A stretch of DNA of 64,000 nucleotides, taken from Persicaria tinctoria. Taxonomy: Eukaryota; Streptophyta; Magnoliopsida; Caryophyllales; Polygonaceae. The DNA lies in contig JBANSL010000003.1 of assembly GCA_037127255.1 (NCBI GenBank), forward strand, positions 49,308,814 through 49,372,813, given 5' to 3'. The notes beneath the pieces were generated by a model. It saw only the letters and a program-made list of their open reading frames with translations. It did not search any database and was not told the origin of the DNA. The position numbers and the translations under genes were made by a program. Below, piece by piece: positions 35,499-45,601 of the stretch. Numbering within the stretch: position 1 is the first letter of the stretch; every line of letters starts with the position of its first letter.

Positions 35499-35878
35499 TA
35501 TCTTTTGATGATAAAAACATGATCTTTGTTCTATGATTCTTGTGTGGTTCATGCATGGTTGTTGTTGTGGTTGTCCCTTTACCTTGGAAGCTCTTTTTAT
35601 ATTGTTTACATCCCTAAAATCCCTTGATTTTTGTTCTATTTTGCTGCTGGAAAATAAACAATCACTTGACATTCATCACTTCTCTCGACCATCCCCTTGA
35701 TATCGACCTCTCTAGTCGATATCGACCGCCTTTGCTGCTGATTTTTGTGTGTTGTTAGATCACAAGAACTACTCTAGAAAGTGCTGTCCTCTCTCCAGTG
35801 GAACGATCCCGACTTCCGCTATCTACATAGTGGGAATTGAGGTATTTTATTTGTGGTTGATTTCCCATCGCAACAAAT

Positions 35879-35896
35879 TGGCGCCGTTGCCGGGGA
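35879..35896 (+). other. Primer binding site of E (tRNA-Asp type)
   Basis: TGGCGCCGTTGCCGGGGA, three bases behind the LTR end; complementary to the 3' end of plant tRNA-Asp including CCA, as described for Athila-group elements. Confidence 0.9.
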
Positions 35897-36006
35897 GGGT
35901 AACAATCGCCATCTAGAGTAGCTGATTTTCGGAGTTGGGACTAGCCCACCTCCTCCTTGTTTTCTAACGCTACTTGTTTGCTTCTTGTGTTTGTTTTGAG
36001 AGGTGT

Positions 36007-38850
36007 ATGCGACGCGCTGATCGCATAATAGAGTTTGAGGCTTTAGACGAACCGGAGCGTTACTTTCATCTAAGAGAAAGCCTAAAGGGAATCATGGCCG
36101 AATGTGAGACCCTTGAGGAAACGGTGGAAAGGCTGCAAAGGGAGAACCAATAGGCCAATCGTGCTCGAGAACAAGAGGTCGAGAGGGCACGTCAAGCGGA
36201 GGAACAACTTGCTAGGATTCCTCGCAATGCTCGGCAATATATGCACCCACCTCTTAGGGTGCCTGCATCACCTATTGTCTTCCCCGACGCTCCCGCTAAT
36301 TTTGAGATCAAGACAAGCTTCATTGCCATGGTCAAGAAGATCCAATTTTCGGGGAAACCAACGGAGTGCCCTATGGAGCATGTTCGTGAGTTCTTGGATA
36401 TTTGTGACATCATCGCTCATGGTGACACTTTGGAGTATGTGAGGCTTAAGGCCTTTCGATGGTCACTTGCGGGGAAGGCACTTCATTGGCTAGATAGCTT
36501 GCCAACCCAAACCATCACCACTTGGGAGCAATTACATGATTCATTCTTAACCAAGTTCTTCCCACCTTCAAAGACATCGGAGCTAAGGAAAAAAATCACT
36601 ACTTTCAAGCAATTGAGGGTTGAAGACTTGGCGGCGGCATGGGAGAGATTCAAAGAGCTTCAACGTCAATGCCTTACGCATGGGCAACCCGAATATGTAC
36701 TCCAAGAGATCTTCTTCAATGGGCTGAATTTGGCAACAAAAGATCGGATTAATGTTCACACCAACCTCCGGTTCCTTGAGATGACTCCGGAGGAAGCATG
36801 GGAAGAGCTAGAGCGCTTGGTTGAGTACAACAACACCTATGGGACCTCCAAAATCTCGGATTTGAGGCCCCCACCATCTATGGCTCTCTATCAACCATCT
36901 AAAGAGATTGATCCGGATGTTCGTGAGCAATTTAGGAAGGATCAAGTGAGAAAGCTACAAAAGCAAGTTCGGCATCTATCGGCAAATCAAGCATGCATAG
37001 AGTGTGGATCTACTTCCCACACTACGGTTCAATGCCCTCACGCCGATCAAGTGCACCTAGCCGAGACATATGAGGATGCTCATTATGTGGGAGGTCCTAG
37101 CCAAGGAGGAAACCAAAACACTTGGGGCAATCGACAACCCCAACAAAACTATGGCGGACACAACTTCTATCGAGCTCCAGGCCATCCGGAGCGTGAGCAA
37201 TCACGCAATGATATGAGCATGATCCTTGAGGAGATGAGGAGGAACCAAGCAAAGAATGACCTTGCTAACTCGGCTGTCCAAACTCAATTGCAAGGTCTCA
37301 ATGCTCGCTTTGGGGAGATGGACATATGGAGGAGAAACATTGAGACCCAAGTGGGTCAATTGGCGGCTCAAATTCCAAAGCAACCCGGCACCCTACCAAG
37401 CCAAACCACGGCTAATCCTAAGGGCCATGCCACCGGGCATGTTGCTTCCATCAAGCTAAGGAGTGGACGCGAGTTACTAGACCAACACAACTCACAAAAA
37501 GAGGACAACGAGCCCAGAAACACCCTCGGCGCCGACACCTCTATCCTCGGCGCCGACACCCTGACAGCTCCAAAGCAGAAGCTGCTGGAAGCGCACAGCC
37601 CCTCGGTGCCGACCCCTCCAGTGTCGATGCCGACACACCTGTTCAAGAAACCTCTCCCAACACTGCAGACCCCTCGACGCCGATGCCTCCTGCCTGGACG
37701 TCGACCCCTGCTGCAGAAAAAAAAAAGAGCTTCTGAGGTTGCTTCTAAACCTAAGGTACCACTCCCATTCCCCTACAAGGTGCCGAAGGACCCCACTGAT
37801 AGGAAGTTCAAGTGGTTCATGAAGATGCTTCAAGGCCTCAACGTTACTATCCCCCTCACCGAAGCACTTAGAGAGATGCCCGCCTATGTGAAATTTTTGA
37901 AGGATATCTTGAGTAACAAGAGGTCTCTAGCGGATATTGCGGAGGAATGCAACAAGATGGACTTCCCCGAAAAGAAGGCTGATCCAGGGAAGTTCGCCAT
38001 CTCTATTGGGCTTGGAAATCATCGTTACAAAGCCTTGTGTGACTTGGGAGCAAGTGTAAGTCTTATGCCTCTATCTATTTGGCACCAAGTCAAGCTAGGA
38101 GCATTTGAGCCGGTGGAGATGAAGTTGTTTATGGCCGACAACACATGGGTGAAGCCCACAGGGATTATGGATAATGTCCCCGTCAAGGTGGGGAAGTTCT
38201 TCGTCCCAACTGACTTCATTGTGCTAGATATGGAACCGGATCCCACCGTACCAATCATCTTGGGTAGACCTTTCTTGGCCACGGCGGATGCGAACATTAG
38301 CGTCAAGAATGGCCTACTTACTTTCACCATAGCCGATGAGGTAATTGAGTTTCGTTTTAATACGACTATGAGGGAGGTAAGGAGGATGGAGGTCAATGCC
38401 CTATATGCACGAATGGACGTCATTCCATGTGAGGAGCTTACAAAGGAGATAATAGCCAAGGACCCAACGCCCACGGAGGATCAAATCAACAACCTATTGG
38501 CTACTTTGGATAATGAAGAAGTGGAAATCAAGAGCACGACAATGGCTAAGTATGGGGTCCTCGACGTCGACCCCCTCTGTCAACATCGATTCCCCACCAT
38601 GCTGAAAAAGCTACAGATGCATCGGCGTCGACACCCTCACCCTCGGCGTCGACACCCCTGGAGGATAAAATGTTTCTGCAGCATGTTGAAAAAGCTACAG
38701 ATGCCTCGGCGCCGATACCCTCAGCCTCGGCATCGACACCTCCAGCAGCAGGACAATGTAAAGAAGGTGGTTGCGCTACCATGGAAGGAAAAGTTGACGA
38801 GAAAGGAAAGAGTTGGGCCGAAGGCCACCATCCCGGTCCCAACAAGGTAA
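36007..38850 (+). CDS. gag-pro: Gag-protease polyprotein of element E (one amber codon)
   Basis: From ATG at 36,007 the frame runs 948 codons to TAA at 38,848, with a single internal TAG at 36,151. After it the frame is open from the ATG at 36,241 (869 codons). The N-terminus before 36,241 is coiled-coil-like (LEETVERLQREN, ARQAEEQLARI). The gag domain follows (counted from 36,241: LHWLDSLPTQTITTWEQL at about 85-102, FLTKFFP, ERFKELQRQC). A zinc knuckle of form C-x2-C-x4-H-x4-C sits at about 252-265 (CIECGSTSHTTVQC). An aspartic protease lies at about 585-690, with CDLGASVSLMP (the D-L-G-A variant of Athila-like elements) and ILGRPF. The product would form particles and cleave itself; no polymerase follows. 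Short CpG-rich phrases interrupt the region between knuckle and protease and the end. A frame change near 38,560 would connect the protease to the integrase tail. Confidence 0.9.
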
Positions 38851-38859
38851 GTCAAGGTA

Positions 38860-39123
38860 TGAATTTCTCTTCCCCTATTTCTATTAAAAACCTATCTATT
38901 ACGAATGGAAGAGGTATGCCTTGGTTTGTGAGATTATGTAGGGGATGCAATGAAGATCCAAAAGCTTATGAGGTAGGAGATACGGTGTACATCTCCAAGG
39001 CCAATAATCAATGGTTTCCTAGCAAATTCAAAGAGAAGAAGGTTGGTCCATTCGAAATTCACAAGATTCGACCCGGTGCAATGGAGTTAAAGGACAAGGA
39101 GGAGTCCTATGCAAGGTCGAACT
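38860..39123 (+). pseudogene. Integrase C-terminal remnant of element E
   Basis: YEVGDTVYISKANNQWFPSK, then KVGPFEIHKIRPGAMELKDK, matches the conserved end of Gypsy integrases (VGD-V, F-GK, W-GPF, GA-EL). The frame differs from gag-pro. It is continuous with an upstream frame reading through the Ala/Ser/Pro-rich phrase region from about 38,580. The RT, RNase H and integrase core expected between protease and this segment are absent, so one internal deletion joined the two parts. Confidence 0.75.
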
Positions 39124-41098
39124 AGAGAGTCCGGAGGAGGAGGCCCGTGCCACATGGGCCTTGCGAATGCCCACATGAGCTTAAGAGAAGAAGTCGGCCT
39201 AGTGACTTAAAAATCTAGAGCTTGTACATAGACCTATGATTATTTAGGATTTTATTTTTTGTTGGTTTTGGTTTTGGATTTTGTTTTGGTTTTGGTTTTT
39301 CTTTAAACTTTGTTTTTGGAGGTTTTGGTTTTGGTTGTTAATGAGGTGGCAGGTGCTAAGCATGACAAAAGTACAACCTTGGAGAAGAGAAGCTTGTCGA
39401 CTATCACCGGTCAACAAAAATGGCACCTATTTTCAATCGGAATGGGCTCCAATTCTATCTTGTAAGTTTTTGTCTACACCCATCTCTTATTTTTGAGCTT
39501 ATACTTTGAGGACAAAGTAATTTTTTAAGTATTGGGTGGGGGTAACAACTTACTATATGCTTATGGTTTGAAGTTTGTTTTTGGTGGGGTTTTGCATTAT
39601 TTTGTATTTTTGTATATTTTGCATTTTTATTGAGTCCATTAAAAAAAAAATATAAAAAAAAACTGAAAAATGTCGAAAAAATAAAGAAAAAAAATACATT
39701 GTTTATTTTTTAGTTTAGTTCAAAACACCTAACTTAGATGTCCTCTTATGATGCCTAATAATCGACTTGATCATGTAAATCCTATGATATGTTTGGATGG
39801 TTTAGCCTAAGTCTCCTGAAAAGTTTGATTTTTATGTGGTAATTTGACTTGCGATTATAATTGAGCACATATGATTCTAGGTAGAGGCGATTGAAATCCA
39901 AATCTATGTCCTAGTGAGATATTTTTGACCTTATAAGGAATGTTCTTCATATTTTTATATTTCCCTCTATTTTTTATGTGTGATTTACTCTCCTTATGTG
40001 ATTACCTCTTGACATTGATGTAGTTATCTATTTCTTGAGACCGATTATGAGATACTAGTTCATTGTTTATTAAAATTAGATGATGGAGGACTTAAATTTT
40101 CTTATCCATATTTTATCCATTCATTTACCTACCTTGCATATTATCTTTGCTTGAAACCCTTTGAGCCTTAGCCTATTCTTTGTTAGCTCCACAAAATTGA
40201 TTCCTAGCCGATTATAAGCTTGACCTTTTATCCGGGAATTAGGATTTAGAGTTGGTTCGAATTTGATTGAGTTGAGTTTGATGGAGAAGAAGCTAAGTCG
40301 TTGAGCTTTGTTGAGATGCTTTGAGCGAAAGTATGTAAGGTTGTGCATTATTCATCATATTGTTCTTATACATTAGAGGCTCCGAAAATTTATATATATA
40401 TGTATTATTGCAGAAAAAGATGAAAGAAAAAAAAAAGAAAAAAAAAAGAGTTTATTAAGAGCCTAGTTCATATGTGAGAGTTGGATGAAATTGTTGATTG
40501 AGAAGTATTTTCATGGGTTGATGATCTTGATAGTTGATGAGCATTGGTTATGTGCTGAATTTTGAGACGAGTTGTTTGGTTGAGTTGAGTTGGAAGTTTA
40601 GGAGTCTTGATTCCCGGATTTTCAGCACCACTTTGCCTAAATAATTCCATACCTTTTATTTCTTACCAAGCCCCATTACAACCCGGCCGAATGAAGTCTT
40701 CTTTGATTTTGATATGTATTATTGAAGTCTTTCATTGAGCCATAAGTCCTCTTGATGATTTTGATTGCTTTGACTTCTCCGGTGGAGAGATTGGTGATAT
40801 AAATAATAATGTCTATGTAGCTTTTTGCATTAAGGGTTGAGTTGAGAGATGTTATTCAAAGCTTAAACACATTAAGAGTTGAGCGAAACACATATATCCT
40901 TGTGAGGTTGGATTTCGATTGCTTTTGCTTAGAGTTGCTTATATATGTGTGATGACATTTAATTGCTTGATTCTTTTAGACCACTTGCGCTTATGATGTT
41001 GCTTTTTTGTGAAGGCGAAGACTTGAAGGATGTGTTGTAGGTAGTGGTTTTTGTTTGGTTATTGCTTGAGGACAAGCAAGTTTAAGTATGGGGTGTTT
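39124..41098 (+). other. Non-coding 3' region of element E
   Basis: About 2 kb without a convincing gene, the place of the env-like or empty region of Athila elements. A GT-rich GGTTTTGGTTTTGG-like stretch lies at 39,255-39,335. A string resembling the pre-LTR primer, TTTGAGGACAAAG...TTTAAGTATTGGGTGGGGG in two parts, is at 39,505-39,542. A-rich runs occur at 39,640-39,690 and 40,425-40,450. Confidence 0.6.
41064..41098 (+). other. Polypurine-tract region of E
   Basis: CTTGAGGACAAGCAAG, then TTTAAGTATGGGG, directly before the 3' LTR. This wording is typical of Athila-type elements; the extended purine core is weak. Confidence 0.55.
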
Positions 41099-42648
41099 TG
41101 ATATCCGCATATTTAGTCATATTTTACATCATGTTTTCATTCTATTTGAGTCATTTTATTACTTTTTATGTTAAGAAAGTAAGGAAAATGTGTAGTTATG
41201 CTTAATATTGCAAGATATGGAGTCTACACAAGCTTTGGTGTGATTTTATAGGTATTGGAGCTGATTTGGAAGAGTTTGGATGCACTTTGGAGCTTAATGA
41301 AAAATCATGAATGCAATGGAGAAGCCAAGCAAAAGGGAAAAGAGGTGCAGCTGGAGAAAAGCCTTATTTTCGCCATCCATCACTTTGATTCAAGATCTGG
41401 AGCCTTCATGAGATTTGTAGTCCTTGAAAAGAGCTTTCCAACTCATATTTGTATGCGTCAATCGCATTAACGAGGACTCGGGAAAGTGCGATTGAAGACA
41501 GAGATGAAAAGCTGGAGAAAAACAGAACTTACTGCATTCGAACAGGTGCCTCGATGCCGACACCCAGACCTCGGCGCCGATACCATGTGCGAATCTGCGC
41601 ACCCGCAGAATTTTCTTGCGGACTGATTTAATTGATTTTTGGGCTTTTTAATTAAGGTTTCTATTTAATTCCCTTTCAGGATCTTTTAGTTAGATAGACT
41701 TGGGATATTTTATCCTTCCTTAGATAGATTATATTATTTTCCTAAGATAAAATCTCTTTCCTTGGAGATTAAGTCTTAATTTCTATCTTTAAATAAAGCC
41801 AATTAGAGGCTAATTAGGGATCTCTCTCCACATCAGAAGAGACGCTGAATTTACAGCAGCAAGGGACGGCAAGTTTGGAGTTTTTGGGTGAAGGTTTTGA
41901 CATTGGTTTTGAGGTTTGATTTTATGCAATTTCATATTATGTTTAATTCAATTTTCAGCATGTTTCCTATAGCTATGTGTGAGTAGTTCCCCTTCTTATA
42001 GGGTTGGGGTGAGCCCAACAATAACCATGTATGAAAGCTTGAATCTATGATGTTTTTATGAGTTTTTCATCATCTATCTTGTGCTTAAATCCTTTGCGAA
42101 AGTTGAGGACAATTCCATGTTTATGATTATGAAGCGAAAGTGGATTTAATTATGAATTTGGATAGTAATTAGAGATCTTTGACGAAAGTAAAAGAGATCT
42201 AATTAAGAAAAGGTAGAACGAATAGGTTTTATGCGAAAGCCTCTATTTTCTATTTGTGAAGTATGCGAAAGCTATCTTTTGATGATAAAAACATGATCTT
42301 TGTTCTATGATTCTTGTGTGGTTAATGCATGTTTGTTGTTGTGGTTATCCCTTTACCTTGGAAGCTCTTTTTATATTGTTTACATCCCTAAAATCCCTTG
42401 ATTTTTGTTCTATTTTGCTGCTGGAAAATAAACAATCACTTGACATTCATCACTTCTCTCGACCATCCCCTTGATATCGACCTCTCTAGTCGATATCGAC
42501 CGCCTTTGCTACTGATTTTGTGTGTTGTTAGATCACATAAACTACTCTAGAAAGTGCTGTCCTCTCTCCAGTGGAACGATCCTGACTTCCGCTATCTACA
42601 TAGTGGGAATTGAGGTATTTTATTTGTGGTTGATTTCCCATCGCAACA
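41099..42648 (+). repeat. 3' LTR of element E
   Basis: TGATATCC...CAACA, 1,550 bp, about 97.5% identical by eye to the 5' LTR, with all motif clusters kept (phrases at 41,549-41,584, CGAAAG series at 42,096-42,272). Confidence 0.95.
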
Positions 42649-42653
42649 TGCGT

Positions 42654-44761
42654 CCCATCCTCCTCAGATCTGACGCCGACTTCGACTGAGGATGACAAGG
42701 ACGCTATCAACCTGCCCATCTGTGTCCGAACCTCGAGCCCTGTTCTCCTCCTCGCCTTGAATATGAGAACCGGGGTATAATTTCTTGGGCCTTCCTTCTG
42801 AAATTTGGTGTTGTTTTAAATTAAAAAGTATTCGGATTTGTTGACGATAGATCTATCGAATTTGCTTTGGTTGAATTAAGCTCGGTCGATTGCGTTGCTT
42901 GCTTGAGCCTTCGTTATTGTTTTGCTTGTGCATATGCTTATTACGTTTGCTTAAATTGGTACTTTTATGTGTTAAGTTAATTAGAGCTCTAGTTACTTGG
43001 AGTTTATGAACGAACCCAAATTCTTGAGATGTTTAAGTTTTGGACATAGTAACCAAGTGCTTTATCCTTTAGAGTGTTAAATAAATAAGTTAATTGCTTA
43101 TTATAAATGTTTTGGGTTCCAAATTGAATCAAAAATTCCACATTATAAATGAATTAACCCTTTTATTCTATCTTGTTTTACTATGGTGCAACCTTAATCG
43201 GATGGAGGAAATGAATTGAAAAAGAAAAGTGTTACTTCTTTTCAGACTCTTAGAGTTTATGGTTTAACTTGAGTAAATGATTAAGAATCTCGAGCTTCGT
43301 TTTAAGTATGAACGTTTTAGAGTTACTATTTCGACATGGTCTAAATCAAACATGAGACTTAATGACTTGCGAGGTTTGCTATGACATACTCGTATTTGTT
43401 GGATCCAAATATCCTTTACCTTGGTTAAACATAGAAAATGTGAAAGACATCTTGAGAACATGTTATACTTGTAAGCTGGTTGTTGTGCCTATTGAGTTAT
43501 GACTTTGGTTAGTAAGGCTATATCAAAGATGTTTTACGAATTTTTATGCTCGTGTACTTTTAAGCTTCACACTTGATGAGAATAAGGTTAACTGAGAATG
43601 ATGAGAATGCGAGGTTAATTGAATAAATATTGTTGGTTCTAGTGTTGACCTGAAAGCATGCTTGTGTGTTGAGTTAATGTGTATTGATGAGTTGTTCCTT
43701 GCTTATTACTTGCTAGTGTGATTGGATGATTCTCTGAGTGGCTTGTGGACCGATGGATGATTATCTAAGTGGCTTGTTTGCTGATTAATTGGATGTGAAG
43801 ACTTCAGGTAAGTTCCCTAGGGGCTTACTCAGATTGGACATTCATGCATGTTGTTGCATTTTATGTTAGGTGTTGCAGATGCATAATAGCCTGTCATGTA
43901 GTATCCTGTTTAGGTTGCACTAATTGAATGAGCATCTGCTTACTTTATGCGTTTGAAACAGAACGACCGTTATCTGTGATAGTCCTAGAGTCTTTGCTAG
44001 GGTCATAGGGTAGCCCAGCCTCATCGGGTACCCTGAGTAAATCGAGTCATGAACTTCCTTGTATTATGAGATGCCTGCGGGCTTTATTGTGGAGCGGGTT
44101 AGGCATGCGTGCCGCCCGATTATGATGGAATGCATTCACGAGCTGGCCAGTCTCCGCCTATCGGAAGGGGTGGAGGTAGGAGAGGGATATGCCACTTGGC
44201 ATTGTCTTGGGCCCTTTACAGTATTTTTACACATTATTATAACCAGGAGCATGCTAGTGTGTTTGACTTTCGTACTGCATTAGAGCATCTTTATTAGGTA
44301 TAGCACATACTATGTGGCCTCAGCGAGGACTGCCAGTCCCGCATGATTGGCTCGATCTGACTCCATTCCCCGTTCTTTTTTTAAGGTATTTTCTGCAGAT
44401 CTTGTTTGCTCCTTGCTTCTGTGACGGGAAACCCTTTGGCGAATCGAAGAACCTAGCTAATATTCTAACTTGGTAAAATGGTAATCACTTGCTTATAATT
44501 TGGTTTGACCCGGCTTTGTCGTGGCATTTGTATCCTAGTTTTGCTTTCGCTTTACTTTCGGTTGAATTGGATTTTGCGACATAGTCTTAGGACAGGTAAA
44601 GGGTACCTAATGGGCCTTCGAGGTTTTTAGGGTTTGAAACCCCTCCTACTACTAATCTTAAATGAGTTTGAAACCTCGACCCGTACCTGGATTGCAAGAT
44701 CCGAACAAGGGGTTTTATCCCTTGAAACGTAACCCGGAAATCATAATTCTGGGCCGTTACA
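42654..44761 (+). repeat. 3' LTR of element B, second part
   Basis: Continues the B LTR after element E and matches 25,890-27,970. Ends GGGCCGTTACA, followed by the duplication AGAAC (44,762-44,766) and the rest of the C 5' LTR. Confidence 0.92.
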
Positions 44762-44766
44762 AGAAC

Positions 44767-45585
44767 GACCGTTATCTGAGTCTTTAGAGTCATTGCTAGG
44801 GTCATTGGGGCATTCGTGTTTTATATCGTTTCGGTCCCAGTCGAGTCTTATATATGATCTGGCTGCGACGGTGACCGAGCGTCCTACCTGGGTTGCTTCG
44901 GAGTGAGGTACGGACAGATAGGCTGCGGCACCGACCGAGCGTCCTACCTGGGCTGCTTTGGAGCGAGGTACGGACATATATGCCCCAGAGTGGGCACGGA
45001 CCAGGGGATATGCCATTGGGCATTGTCTTGGGCCCTTTACAATATTTCTGCACGTTATTATTACTAGGAGCATGCTAGTGTGTTTAACTTTCGTACTACA
45101 TTAGAGCATCTTTATTAGGTATAGCACATACTCTGTGGCCTCAACTAGGACTGCCGGTCCCGCATGAGTGGCTCGATCTGACTCCTTTCCCCGTTCTTCT
45201 TTTAAAGGTATTTTCTGCAGATTTGAGTGCTCAATGTCTATATGACGGGGTTCCCTTTTTGCGAATCGAAGAACCTGGCTAATTCTATACCTCGTTATAA
45301 ATGGTAATCACCCACTTATGATTTGGTTTTGACCCGGCTTTGCCGTGGCACTTGTATCTTTACCTTGCTTCCGCTTTACTTCCGTTTGAAATGGATTCCA
45401 CGATATAGTCTTAAGATATGTTAAGGGTACCCAATGGCCCTTCGAGGTTTTTAGGGTTTGAAATCCCTCTTTCTACCAATCTTAAATGAGTTTGAAACCT
45501 CGACCCGTACCTGGATTGCAAGATCCGAACAAGGGGTTTTATTCCTTGAAACGTAACCCGGAAATCATAATTCTGGGTCGTTACA
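44767..45585 (+). repeat. 5' LTR of element C, second part
   Basis: Resumes the C LTR after B and ends GTTACA. It includes a two-copy repeat of about 60 bp (about 44,871-44,990; CCGAGCGTCCTACCTGGG twice) also present in the 3' LTR (53,465-53,585). Confidence 0.9.
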
Positions 45586-45589
45586 AAGA

Positions 45590-45601
45590 TGGTATCAGAG
45601 C
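45590..45601 (+). other. Primer binding site of C (initiator Met tRNA)
   Basis: TGGTATCAGAGC four bases behind the LTR end at 45,585, the same spacing as in B. Confidence 0.9.

Larger units (their letters stand above)
34325..35875 (+). repeat. 5' LTR of element E
   Basis: Contains, in order: two GCCGA-type phrases (34,775-34,810); an ATAAAG-CC promoter block (35,014-35,026); the U5 block with CTAGGGTTGAGG (35,222-35,250); five CGAAAG motifs (35,322-35,498); a TCGATATCGAC pair (35,697-35,729); and the end CATCGCAACA. Confidence 0.95.
34325..42648 (+). mobile_element. Athila-like Ty3/Gypsy retrotransposon E, complete ends, pol deleted
   Basis: 8,324 bp flanked by a perfect 5-bp duplication TGCGT (34,320-34,324 and 42,649-42,653). 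The LTRs are 34,325-35,875 (1,551 bp) and 41,099-42,648 (1,550 bp), starting TGATRTCC and ending CAACA. The PBS is tRNA-Asp type. Gag and protease are kept, reverse transcriptase, RNase H and the integrase core are absent, and an integrase C-terminal segment remains. About 2 kb of non-coding sequence precedes the 3' LTR, as is usual in Athila elements. I counted about 38 substitutions between the LTRs by eye (about 2.5%), a recent insertion. Confidence 0.95.
24928..44761 (+). mobile_element. LTR retrotransposon B, large non-autonomous (LARD), same lineage as C
   Basis: The perfect target duplication AGAAC (24,923-24,927 and 44,762-44,766) shows a single insertion into the 5' LTR of C. The 5' LTR is 24,928-27,970 (3,043 bp). 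The 3' LTR is 33,154-34,324 plus 42,654-44,761 (about 3.28 kb), split by element E. LTR ends are TGTAAAGACCC and CGTTACA. The PBS is TGGTATCAGAGC (27,975-27,986). The interior 27,971-33,153 has no recognisable gag, protease or pol. The 5' LTR lacks about 240 bp that the 3' LTR has (around 25,890 against 34,110-34,324). Confidence 0.92.

Noticed and set aside
35879..35896. Possible tRNA gene end
   Set aside because: It is the complement of a tRNA 3' end placed three bases behind an LTR, hence a primer binding site; no tRNA fold around it.
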